Shown: piece after piece, positions 1-4,903 of the stretch
Layout: each line of letters begins with the position of its first letter
How positions within the stretch are numbered: position 1 is the stretch's first letter
Source: Burkholderiaceae bacterium
GTDB lineage: Bacteria > Pseudomonadota > Gammaproteobacteria > Burkholderiales > Burkholderiaceae
DNA: 5,266 bases
Assembly (NCBI GenBank): GCA_947373615.1
Contig: CANBYN010000146.1
Span: 1 to 5,266, forward strand
Direction: 5' to 3'
Notes under the pieces: model-generated
Databases searched by the model: none
What the model saw: the letters and a program-made list of their open reading frames with translations, nothing else
What the model was told of the DNA's origin: nothing
Program-made: the position numbers and the translations under genes

Positions 1-423
1 CCTGAATCCCCCAGTGATCGAGCATGGGTACGCGCACTTTCTATGGATATTGCAAGCGATATCCACCCAATCGATAATTTACGAGTATTGCGTTACTTGG
101 AAAGGCAGTTTGGTTTTACCAATGAAGCGAAAGATGTCTGGTATCAACATTGGATCAAAGTGGGTCTCGCCGGTTTAGAAAAACAATTGAGTAGCGATTC
201 TCGAGTGGGACTTTTTGCATATGGAGACCAACCAAGCCTTATTGATATTTGTCTGGTGCCACAACTATTTAATGCCCTAAGCGCCAAGATGGAAATGGAT
301 CCCTACCCCACACTCATGAAGATCTTTGATGAATGCATGAAGCTACCATCCTTCATAGATGCTTCGTGGGAGAAGCAAATTGACGCAGAAGGTTCAAATC
401 CCACTATTCCACCAAAGAAATAA
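1..423 (+). CDS. maiA: Maleylacetoacetate isomerase / zeta-class glutathione S-transferase, C-terminal part
   Basis: The reading frame is open from the first base to TAA at 421-423 and gives 140 residues, so the gene begins outside the window; the ATG at 43 is an internal Met. Seen: DIHPIDNLRVLRYL (visible residues 20-33) and GDQPSLIDICLVPQLFNA (about 75-92), both characteristic of the all-alpha C-terminal domain of zeta-class GSTs. The thioredoxin-like N-terminal half with the glutathione site is missing. Family role: glutathione-dependent cis-trans isomerisation of maleylacetoacetate to fumarylacetoacetate in tyrosine/homogentisate breakdown, or of maleylpyruvate in gentisate breakdown; a cytosolic dimer. 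The tail after about residue 125 (DAEGSNPTIPPKK) is low complexity, and its coding sequence overlaps the convergent permease gene by 30 bp. Family assignment is firm; the exact substrate is inferred. Confidence 0.88.
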   Translation, partial: PESPSDRAWVRALSMDIASDIHPIDNLRVLRYLERQFGFTNEAKDVWYQHWIKVGLAGLEKQLSSDSRVGLFAYGDQPSLIDICLVPQLFNALSAKMEMDPYPTLMKIFDECMKLPSFIDASWEKQIDAEGSNPTIPPKK

Positions 424-1323
424 TGAAAGCGTAAGTAACGAGCCAACAGTAGTAATTAATACCACCCTAGAGATGACGCTACCATCTGCCTTGTAATACT
501 GTGCCAACATAAAAGGGCCTGTTCCTGTTGGCAGTGCACTCAATATCACTACTGCGCTTAACCACAATGGTGGTAAATCTAAAATTGGACCCGCAATAGT
601 CCAGGCAAGAAGGGGTTGAAGAATGAGTTTTGCAAAACTAATACCCCAAGCTTGATGCGATGAGGTATCGCTTTTTTTCATTAAAAATAATCCGATTGAA
701 ACCAATGCGCAAGGAGTTGCAGCTGCCGCCAAAAATGAAATAACTTGCGCAATTGAGTCATACATATACAGGCCACTTGAAGCCCAGGCTAGCCCGACGA
801 CTGGAGCAATAAGCAAGGGATTAGAGCACAGCGACTTTATGACACTCAAGACAACTTCGTGCGCCTTTTTATGTGACAACGTTCCGATCTCAATTAACAC
901 AGTTGCCAAAGCAAACATTACGAAGACAATAAAGGTTGATATGATCGCAGGGGCAAGACCATCTTGACCGAGTGCAAGTGTGCACAAAGGAATGCCCATG
1001 TATCCGGTATTTGAATAAGAAGCGCTTAGGCCGTTAAAGCTAGCACTCGCTAAGTCACGATCCCAAATCCAACTCACAAGTAGTACCAATACAAAAACAA
1101 CCAAACAACTCAGAAAAAATGCAGTAATAAAACCTGGTTGCCAAAGTGCTTGCCAACCGCTATTGGCAGCAAAATTAAAGAGTTGGGCTGGCAATGCCAA
1201 CCAAACTACAAAACGATTGAGCTCAATGGATGCGCTTATCCTCAACTTGCCTGCGCGCCCGCACGCATACCCAATTAGTATCAGAGAAAATACTGGCAAA
1301 ACTACATTAAAAACGTAGGGCAC
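394..1323 (-). CDS. AEC (auxin efflux carrier) family permease
   Basis: A 309-residue, very hydrophobic inner-membrane protein with about ten predicted membrane segments, the usual size for bacterial AEC transporters. Seen: the N-terminal LPVFSLILIGYACGR (residues 9-23), the half-way motif SYSNTGYMGIPL (102-113), TPCALVSIGLFL (203-214) and ALPTGTGPFMLAQYY (263-277), all typical landmarks of this family. Members move organic anions such as malate or malonate, or other metabolites, by secondary transport; the substrate cannot be told here. The start is GTG at 1323. An in-frame TAA lies two codons upstream (TAA ATA GTG), so the N terminus cannot extend further, and no Shine-Dalgarno sequence is visible. 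It begins 16 bp after the stop of the carbonic-anhydrase-like gene, which suggests co-transcription and perhaps translational coupling. Its 3' end overlaps maiA. Confidence 0.88.
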   Translation of the reverse strand: MPYVFNVVLPVFSLILIGYACGRAGKLRISASIELNRFVVWLALPAQLFNFAANSGWQALWQPGFITAFFLSCLVVFVLVLLVSWIWDRDLASASFNGLSASYSNTGYMGIPLCTLALGQDGLAPAIISTFIVFVMFALATVLIEIGTLSHKKAHEVVLSVIKSLCSNPLLIAPVVGLAWASSGLYMYDSIAQVISFLAAAATPCALVSIGLFLMKKSDTSSHQAWGISFAKLILQPLLAWTIAGPILDLPPLWLSAVVILSALPTGTGPFMLAQYYKADGSVISRVVLITTVGSLLTLSLFLWWNSGI

Positions 1324-1339
1324 TATTTAAGAAAGGAAA

Positions 1340-1864
1340 TTAAGAGATTTTTTTCAGCGTTTTGATATATCGTTGAGCATTATTGACATACCGCCCAGCA
1401 ATGTCCGCAATGCCTGAAATTTGATTGGGGCTTAATGTTTTTACTGCCTTAGCTGGGGAGCCCAAAATCATAGATCCATCTGGGAATTCTTTGCCTTCTG
1501 TTACTAGCGCACCAGCACCAACCAAACAGTTCCTACCAATCTTGGCGCCATTCAGAATGATTGCGCCAATTCCAATCAAGGTGCCATCACCAATTGAACA
1601 ACCATGCAGCATTACTTGATGTCCCACGGTTACATTTTTACCAATTAAGAGCGGATACCCAGGATCAGTATGCAAAACGGAGGCATCTTGCACATTACTT
1701 CCCTGACCGATTTGAATTAGATCGTTATCCCCTCGAATAACAACCTTGGGCCAGATGTTTGCATCCTGATGGAGCTCCACTTTGCCGATTACTTCTGCGC
1801 TCTCGGCAACCCAAGCACCCTCAGCAAGCTGAGGGGCATTTCCGTCTAGTTCATATATAGCCAT
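1340..1864 (-). CDS. Gamma carbonic anhydrase family protein (YrdA/PaaY-like)
   Basis: A 174-residue left-handed beta-helix protein made of hexapeptide repeats, of usual length for the YrdA/PaaY/CaiE group. Seen: RGDNDLIQIGQGSNVQD (residues 44-60), with Arg44, Asp46, Gln59 and Asp60 at conserved positions. The three zinc-ligand histidines are present: His65 in VLHTD, and His82 and His87 in VGHQVMLHGC. A C-terminal helix follows the helix core from about residue 143. By family knowledge the protein is a trimer binding metal at subunit interfaces. Archaeal Cam hydrates CO2, but it carries an extra acidic loop that is absent here, and many short homologues lack strong carbonic anhydrase activity or act as CoA-linked thioesterases. 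The function is therefore open. It lies 46 bp downstream of amt and 16 bp upstream of the AEC gene. No good Shine-Dalgarno precedes the ATG, but a TATAAT does. Confidence 0.9.
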   Translation of the reverse strand: MAIYELDGNAPQLAEGAWVAESAEVIGKVELHQDANIWPKVVIRGDNDLIQIGQGSNVQDASVLHTDPGYPLLIGKNVTVGHQVMLHGCSIGDGTLIGIGAIILNGAKIGRNCLVGAGALVTEGKEFPDGSMILGSPAKAVKTLSPNQISGIADIAGRYVNNAQRYIKTLKKIS

Positions 1865-1869
1865 AACTC

Positions 1870-1875
1870 ATTATA
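1870..1875 (-). promoter_or_regulatory. Candidate -10 box for the gamma carbonic anhydrase gene
   Basis: On the - strand a perfect TATAAT ends 5 bases before the A of the ATG at 1864, so transcription from it would start at or within a base of the start codon. No convincing -35 box was found 16-18 bp upstream. It could be chance in AT-rich DNA, and the gene may instead be read from the amt promoter. Confidence 0.35.
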
Positions 1876-1910
1876 GGTATGAATCAGGCCATACTTTATT
1901 GACGAGAAAA

Positions 1911-3113
1911 CTACCAGTTTGGCTCGCGATCTGGCGTCGAAGAAATGCGATGCACGCTTAAATCAGCGCCTTCATACTCCTCTTCTTGGGTCATCCGAAT
2001 ACCTAAAACAGCTTTCAGCGTTCCATAAACCACAATTCCACCCACCAAGGCAATGCCAACTCCAAGTGCACTGCCAATAAGTTGACCAGTGAAGGTAATA
2101 CCGCCAATCCCTCCGAGCGCTTTGGCGCCAAAAATTCCCGCAGCTAGACCGCCCCATAATCCACACAAACCATGTAAGGGCCATACACCTAGAACATCAT
2201 CAATCTTCCAGCGGTTTTGCACTAAGGTGAACATATAAACAAATAATCCTCCAGCGACTAATCCGACAACTAATGCCCCAAGAGGATGCATTAAATCTGA
2301 GCCAGCACAGACTGCCACTAAGCCAGCGAGTGGGCCGTTATATGTAAAGCCAGGATCATTGCGCCCCACTATCCAGGCGGCAAGAGTTCCACCAACCATT
2401 GCCATTAATGAATTGATGGCAACCAAACCACTAATCTTGTCAATGGTTTGAGCACTCATCACATTAAAACCAAACCAACCTACCGCCAAAATCCAAGCGC
2501 CTAAAGCCAAAAAGGGAATGCTGGATGGAGGATGTGCGGAAATCTGACCTTCCTTGGTATAGCGTCCACGTCGCGCTCCAAGTAGTATGACGGCAGGTAA
2601 AGCAATCCAACCGCCGACAGCATGCACAACTATTGAGCCCGCGAAATCATGGAACTCCTCCCCGGTTAATCCTTTAATCCATGCCTGAATTCCATAGTGC
2701 TGGTTCCACGCAATACCTTCAAAGAAAGGATAAACAAAACCTACCAATACAAATGTAGCTATCAACTGTGGATTAAATTTAGCGCGCTCTGCAATCCCGC
2801 CGGAAATGATTGCAGGGATTGCAGCCGCAAATGTCAGCAAGAAGAAAAACTTCACCAATTCGTAGCCATTTTTCTCAGCTAATATTTCTGCACCAGAGAA
2901 AAAGTGCACCCCATAGGCAACGCTGTAGCCAATAAAAAAATACGCAATCGTTGAAACAGCAAAATCTACCAAGATTTTGAGAAGTGCGTTTACTTGATTC
3001 TTCTTGCGAACCGTCCCCAGTTCTAAAAATGCAAAACCTGCATGCATGGCAAGAACCATAATGGCACCAAGCAAAATAAATAAAGCATCGCTACCAGTTT
3101 TTAAAATTTCCAT
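1911..3113 (-). CDS. amt: Ammonium transporter, Amt family
   Basis: A 400-residue channel-like inner-membrane protein that takes up ammonium. Seen: Asp156 and His164 in HDFAGSIVVHAVGGW and His314 in DVLGVWPLHGLCG, the binding Asp and twin pore histidines of AmtB; GWFGFN (212-217) with Trp213 and Phe216 plus Ser220, matching the outer binding site and gate region; and GGIAERAKF (105-113) after the third segment. The cytosolic tail GIRMTQEEEYEGADLSVH (371-388) resembles the AmtB tail that docks the PII protein GlnK. A longer open frame reaches 3185, but the ATG at 3113 is chosen because AAGGAG lies 7 bases before it and the first membrane segment starts at once. Unlike E. coli AmtB there is no cleavable signal peptide. 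No glnK lies in the window. The gene heads a possible three-gene leftward unit and is preceded by a palindromic array likely to control it. Confidence 0.95.
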   Translation of the reverse strand: MEILKTGSDALFILLGAIMVLAMHAGFAFLELGTVRKKNQVNALLKILVDFAVSTIAYFFIGYSVAYGVHFFSGAEILAEKNGYELVKFFFLLTFAAAIPAIISGGIAERAKFNPQLIATFVLVGFVYPFFEGIAWNQHYGIQAWIKGLTGEEFHDFAGSIVVHAVGGWIALPAVILLGARRGRYTKEGQISAHPPSSIPFLALGAWILAVGWFGFNVMSAQTIDKISGLVAINSLMAMVGGTLAAWIVGRNDPGFTYNGPLAGLVAVCAGSDLMHPLGALVVGLVAGGLFVYMFTLVQNRWKIDDVLGVWPLHGLCGLWGGLAAGIFGAKALGGIGGITFTGQLIGSALGVGIALVGGIVVYGTLKAVLGIRMTQEEEYEGADLSVHRISSTPDREPNW

Positions 3114-3120
3114 GAAATTG

Positions 3121-3126
3121 CTCCTT
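3121..3126 (-). promoter_or_regulatory. Ribosome binding site deciding the amt start
   Basis: On the - strand this reads AAGGAG, 7 bases before the ATG at 3113. It supports that start over the ATG at 3185, which lies inside the palindromic array and would add 24 residues with no family resemblance. Confidence 0.85.
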
Positions 3127-3150
3127 ATATTTTTTGCATCATTATGGGGA

Positions 3151-3160
3151 ATTCTATAAT
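3151..3160. promoter_or_regulatory. Overlapping divergent -10 boxes between amt and the Rap1a-like gene
   Basis: On the + strand 3155-3160 is a perfect TATAAT, with TTTGCA at 3133-3138 (16-bp spacer) as a weak -35. On the - strand 3156-3151 reads TAGAAT (5 of 6), with no good -35. If both are used, the + transcript would start near 3167, just before the palindromic array. The amt transcript would start near 3144, with the array covering roughly -25 to -64. The two boxes share DNA, so polymerase could not occupy both at once. Assigned by eye. Confidence 0.4.
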
Positions 3161-3168
3161 CCAAATCA

Positions 3169-3208
3169 GTGCATATTGCACCCATTTAGTGCATTAAATG
3201 CACTAAAT
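3169..3208. repeat. Array of four GTGCA/TGCAC half-sites with a 25-bp palindrome; likely operator
   Basis: Half-sites lie at 3169-3173 (GTGCA), 3177-3181 (TGCAC), 3189-3193 (GTGCA) and 3199-3203 (TGCAC). The first two form GTGCA-TAT-TGCAC. The last two are the core of a perfect inverted repeat, with arms ATTTAGTGCATT (3184-3195) and AATGCACTAAAT (3197-3208) around a single A at 3196. The array has no poly-T tail and lies between divergent starts, so it is better explained as a protein binding region than as a terminator. The regulator is not identified. Confidence 0.75.
3177..3193. promoter_or_regulatory. Candidate NtrC-type binding site upstream of amt
   Basis: The inner pair of half-sites reads TGCACCCATTTAGTGCA, that is TGCAC-N7-GTGCA over 17 bp. 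The enterobacterial NtrC consensus, TGCACCA-N3-TGGTGCA, has the same spacing, and 12 of its 14 specified bases match. Nitrogen control of amt genes is well known. Against it: no sigma-54 promoter (GG-N10-GC) is seen between here and the amt start, and the outer half-sites allow other pairings. Confidence 0.45.
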
Positions 3209-3215
3209 AATGGTT

Positions 3216-3221
3216 TATGAT
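3216..3221 (+). promoter_or_regulatory. Alternative -10 box for the Rap1a-like gene
   Basis: TATGAT (5 of 6) would start a transcript near 3228, giving a leader of about 22 bases that holds the ribosome site AAGGGAG. No strong -35 is seen, and the 25-bp palindrome covers the -35 region. It competes with the TATAAT at 3155-3160 as the promoter of this gene. Confidence 0.3.
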
Positions 3222-3249
3222 GAGATTACACATAACTAAGGGAGATCCC

Positions 3250-3612
3250 ATGAAAAAAATCCTAGCTGTTTTAATCACTCTTGGCGCCTTTTCTGGTCTA
3301 ACGCAAGCACAGGAAAAAATTCAAGTTTTGAGCACTCAAGAACTAGTTAACGTTTGTAAGCTGCCGTCAAGCCCTGAATCCCGAAGCTTCTGTATTGGCT
3401 ACGCCACTAGCGTATACGACACTTATTTAGTAACTCGTCACCCACAACGTGCAAAGCCATTTATTTGCGTCAAACAGCCTGCTCCACAACGTGATGCAGT
3501 GATTGGTGACTTTGTTAAATGGGCCGGGGAAAACCCACAAACAGCCGATAAGCCTGCCGCAGGTGTATTTTTGGGCTTTTTGGCCGATCGCTTTCCTTGC
3601 GGCAAGAAATAA
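3250..3612 (+). CDS. Secreted Rap1a/Tai-family-like protein
   Basis: A 120-residue protein with a clear Sec signal peptide: MKK, then a hydrophobic stretch, then a likely cut after TQA at residue 20. The mature part is about 100 residues and has four cysteines (36, 48, 73, 117), suggesting two periplasmic disulfides. The pattern C36...SFCIGYATSVYD (46-57), CVKQ at 73-76, then an acidic helix and PAAGVFLGFLADRFPC (102-117), resembles the Rap1a/Tai family. Rap1a and Tai4 are immunity proteins that block type VI amidase effectors in the periplasm, but most family members in genomes are uncharacterised and no effector or secretion gene is nearby, so immunity is not claimed. The start is the ATG at 3250, preceded by AAGGGAG (3238-3244) with 5-base spacing; the in-frame ATG at 3217 would put a charged stretch before the signal peptide. 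It is followed after 43 bp by a lipoprotein gene with no terminator between, so a two-gene unit is likely. Confidence 0.75.
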   Translation: MKKILAVLITLGAFSGLTQAQEKIQVLSTQELVNVCKLPSSPESRSFCIGYATSVYDTYLVTRHPQRAKPFICVKQPAPQRDAVIGDFVKWAGENPQTADKPAAGVFLGFLADRFPCGKK

Positions 3613-3655
3613 TCCTATCCAACTGCCAATTCAAAATATTTAAGGATCAGATAAC

Positions 3656-3943
3656 ATGAAAAAAATTATCGCAATGACAGCAGCGACTATAGCTATTACA
3701 GGTTGCTCCGGCATGAGTAATACAGAACAACGTACTTTATCTGGTGCGTCTATCGGCGCCATTGCAGGTGGTGTAGGCACTGCTATATTCCACGGTAATC
3801 CAGTTTGGGGTGTAGTAGGTGGTGCAGCAGTTGGTGCCGCCTCTGGTTATGCTTATGACGCTTACAAGAAAAATGAAGGCGCAAATTACAATGCTGGTTA
3901 CAACGCCGGCAAGAATAGTCAACCAAATAATGCGCCTAACTAA
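3656..3943 (+). CDS. Small glycine-zipper lipoprotein (OsmB-like)
   Basis: A 95-residue protein. The signal peptide MKKIIAMTAATIAITGC ends in a lipobox with Cys17 as the lipidated residue. Ser18 follows, not Asp, so sorting to the outer membrane is expected. Residues 28-68 are a glycine-zipper segment, with LSGASIGAIAGGVGTAIF and then VWGVVGGAAVGAASGYAYD, small residues spaced every four positions as in OsmB and other Gly-zipper envelope proteins. The hydrophilic tail carries a tandem YNAG-YNAG (78-85) and ends Asn/Pro-rich. The start is preceded by AAGGA (3642-3646) at 9-base spacing. It probably shares a transcript with the Rap1a-like gene and ends at the terminator after 3988. The exact role is unknown; related proteins are often stress-induced or lie next to outer-membrane proteins. 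The lipoprotein and zipper calls are firm, OsmB orthology is not. Confidence 0.82.
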   Translation: MKKIIAMTAATIAITGCSGMSNTEQRTLSGASIGAIAGGVGTAIFHGNPVWGVVGGAAVGAASGYAYDAYKKNEGANYNAGYNAGKNSQPNNAPN

Positions 3944-3987
3944 GATGCATTTTTAAGTTTTAGCAATATTAAGTTCAGCATCAAACG

Positions 3988-4020
3988 ACCCAGCTTCTAT
4001 TAACTTATAAGCTGGGTTTT
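3988..4020 (+). terminator. Intrinsic terminator after the lipoprotein gene
   Basis: ACCCAGCTT (3988-3996) pairs perfectly with AAGCTGGGT (4009-4017) across a 12-base loop and is followed by a short T run (TTTT at 4017-4020) and further T-rich sequence. The polarity fits rightward transcription of the 3250-3943 unit. The right arm encodes the last residues of the convergent OsmC-family gene, and the loop holds that gene's TAA. On the - strand the sequence after the stem is less T-rich, so termination in that direction should be weaker. Confidence 0.75.
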
Positions 4021-4389
4021 AATTTCGATTTTACCTGCTAGAGCCTTATGGATTGGGCACTTATTGGCAATTTCCAATAAGCGCTCTTTTTCATCATTAC
4101 TCAAATTTCCAAGCAACTGAACATCACGCGTAAATGATTCAATATCCCCAACTCGCTCGATATCGACAGTCACGATAGCATTGTCCAGTTGAATAGATTT
4201 TCTTCCAGCATACATCTTTAATGTCATTGAAGTGCAAGCTGCAAGTGCTGCGGCCAAATACTCATGCGGAGTAGGGCCCGTGCCATTGCCGCCATTGCTC
4301 ATATAAGCATCCGATAAAAAGTGCAGGTCGCCAGTGGTAAGCTTTTGCTGAAGAGGGCCTTCTCCAAACTGTGATACTACTTTTCTCAT
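4000..4389 (-). CDS. OsmC family protein (YhfA-like, thiol peroxidase type)
   Basis: A 129-residue cytosolic protein close to the usual short length of the family. Seen: GTGPTPHEYLAAALAACTSM (residues 36-55), the signature of the YhfA-like branch, with the first redox cysteine at 52; and NKCPIHKAL (109-117) with the second at 111. In OsmC and Ohr proteins this Cys pair reduces organic peroxides and, in some members, persulfides, cycling through a disulfide. The substrate of the YhfA-like branch is less well defined. The ATG at 4389 has AGGA 7 bases upstream. It follows the rhodanese gene after 57 bp on the same strand, suggesting co-transcription and linked sulfur chemistry. Its last codons form one arm of the opposing gene pair's terminator. 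Confidence 0.88.
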   Translation of the reverse strand: MRKVVSQFGEGPLQQKLTTGDLHFLSDAYMSNGGNGTGPTPHEYLAAALAACTSMTLKMYAGRKSIQLDNAIVTVDIERVGDIESFTRDVQLLGNLSNDEKERLLEIANKCPIHKALAGKIEIKTQLIS

Positions 4390-4447
4390 ATTTGCATCCT
4401 AAATAAGTGGGGTGATTTCTATAAAACCAATTTAATCGAGATGCGAT

Positions 4448-4846
4448 TTATTTGCTAAGCTTAATTGCGGTTGGAAATTGTGCCTTCTTCCAAGCGCTAA
4501 AGCCACCCTCTAAATGGCAGACATTAGGGACACCCATTCTTTGCAAAACCTCTGCAGCCAAAGCAGAACGCCAGGCAGAAGCACAATACAAAATAAGACG
4601 TTTGCCCTCTCCAAAAACAGACTTGTAATATGGGCTATCTGGATCCACCCAAAACTCCAGCATTCCCCTCGGTGCATGCAAAGCATCTGGAATCATGCCA
4701 TCCCGCTCTAATTCACGCAGATCGCGAATATCCACAAAAATAGTATTGGAATCTCCCAAGAAATGCTGCGCCTGATCTAATGGCAGCGTCACTATTTCAG
4801 CCATTGCACGCTGAATTAGTTCTTGATAACCAATCTTTAATTTCAT
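4448..4846 (-). CDS. Rhodanese-like domain protein
   Basis: A 132-residue single-domain cytosolic protein. Seen: VDIRDLRELERDGMIPDALH (residues 38-57), the substrate-side strand and loop of rhodaneses; RGMLEFWVD (60-68), typical of a proteobacterial subgroup; LYCASAWRSALAA (86-98) with catalytic Cys88; and HLEGGFSAWK (111-120) near the end. The Cys88 loop should carry a persulfide and pass sulfur to a thiol acceptor. The loop CASAWR has Ala91 where most relatives have Gly. The start is the ATG at 4846 with GGAG 6 bases upstream; a TTG at 4858 overlaps that ribosome site and is rejected. It lies just upstream of the OsmC-family gene and is divergent from the antiporter gene, with a 57-bp gap that must hold both promoters. 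Confidence 0.9.
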   Translation of the reverse strand: MKLKIGYQELIQRAMAEIVTLPLDQAQHFLGDSNTIFVDIRDLRELERDGMIPDALHAPRGMLEFWVDPDSPYYKSVFGEGKRLILYCASAWRSALAAEVLQRMGVPNVCHLEGGFSAWKKAQFPTAIKLSK

Positions 4847-4888
4847 CAATATCTCCAAAATGGCAGCGCTCCAAACTTTTGGTGCACC

Positions 4889-4897
4889 TGCTAATAT
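4889..4897 (+). promoter_or_regulatory. Candidate extended -10 promoter of the antiporter gene
   Basis: TG-C-TAATAT forms an extended -10 element (TGn at 4889-4891, hexamer at 4892-4897, 4 of 6 to TATAAT). The ATG at 4904 lies exactly where transcription should begin. No clear -35 is visible, as is common for extended -10 promoters. Confidence 0.4.
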
Positions 4898-4903
4898 TCA
4901 GAT

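Noticed and set aside
1425..1619. Open frame on the + strand opposite the carbonic-anhydrase-like gene
   Set aside because: It is antisense to strongly conserved coding sequence and has no recognisable protein character.
1865..1910. Terminator between amt and the carbonic-anhydrase-like gene
   Set aside because: No GC-rich stem followed by a T run could be found in the 46-bp gap.
1972..2184. Alternative-frame ORF inside amt
   Set aside because: It is a Trp/Cys/Arg-rich shadow of a conserved membrane protein with no ribosome site of its own.
2697..2882. Open frame on the + strand opposite amt
   Set aside because: Antisense shadow of conserved amt coding sequence.
3114..3185. Longer amt reading frame starting at 3185
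   Set aside because: The extra 24 residues are hydrophilic with no Amt resemblance, the codon lies inside the palindromic array, and AAGGAG fits the ATG at 3113.
3217..3249. Upstream ATG for the Rap1a-like protein
   Set aside because: It would bury the signal peptide behind 11 residues, has no ribosome site, and overlaps a candidate -10 box.
3114..3249. Sigma-54 promoter for amt or the rightward genes
   Set aside because: I looked for GG-N10-GC on both strands. The nearest cases end in TC or GA, so none is called.
3250..3612. Type VI secretion immunity locus
   Set aside because: Only the family resemblance supports it; no effector, Hcp, VgrG or other secretion gene is in the window.
3737..3922. 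Open frame on the - strand opposite the lipoprotein gene
   Set aside because: It comes from the repetitive glycine codons of the zipper read in reverse, and the lipoprotein has a clear lipobox and ribosome site.
4847..4858. TTG start for the rhodanese gene
   Set aside because: It overlaps the GGAG that serves the ATG at 4846, and the four extra residues add nothing conserved.
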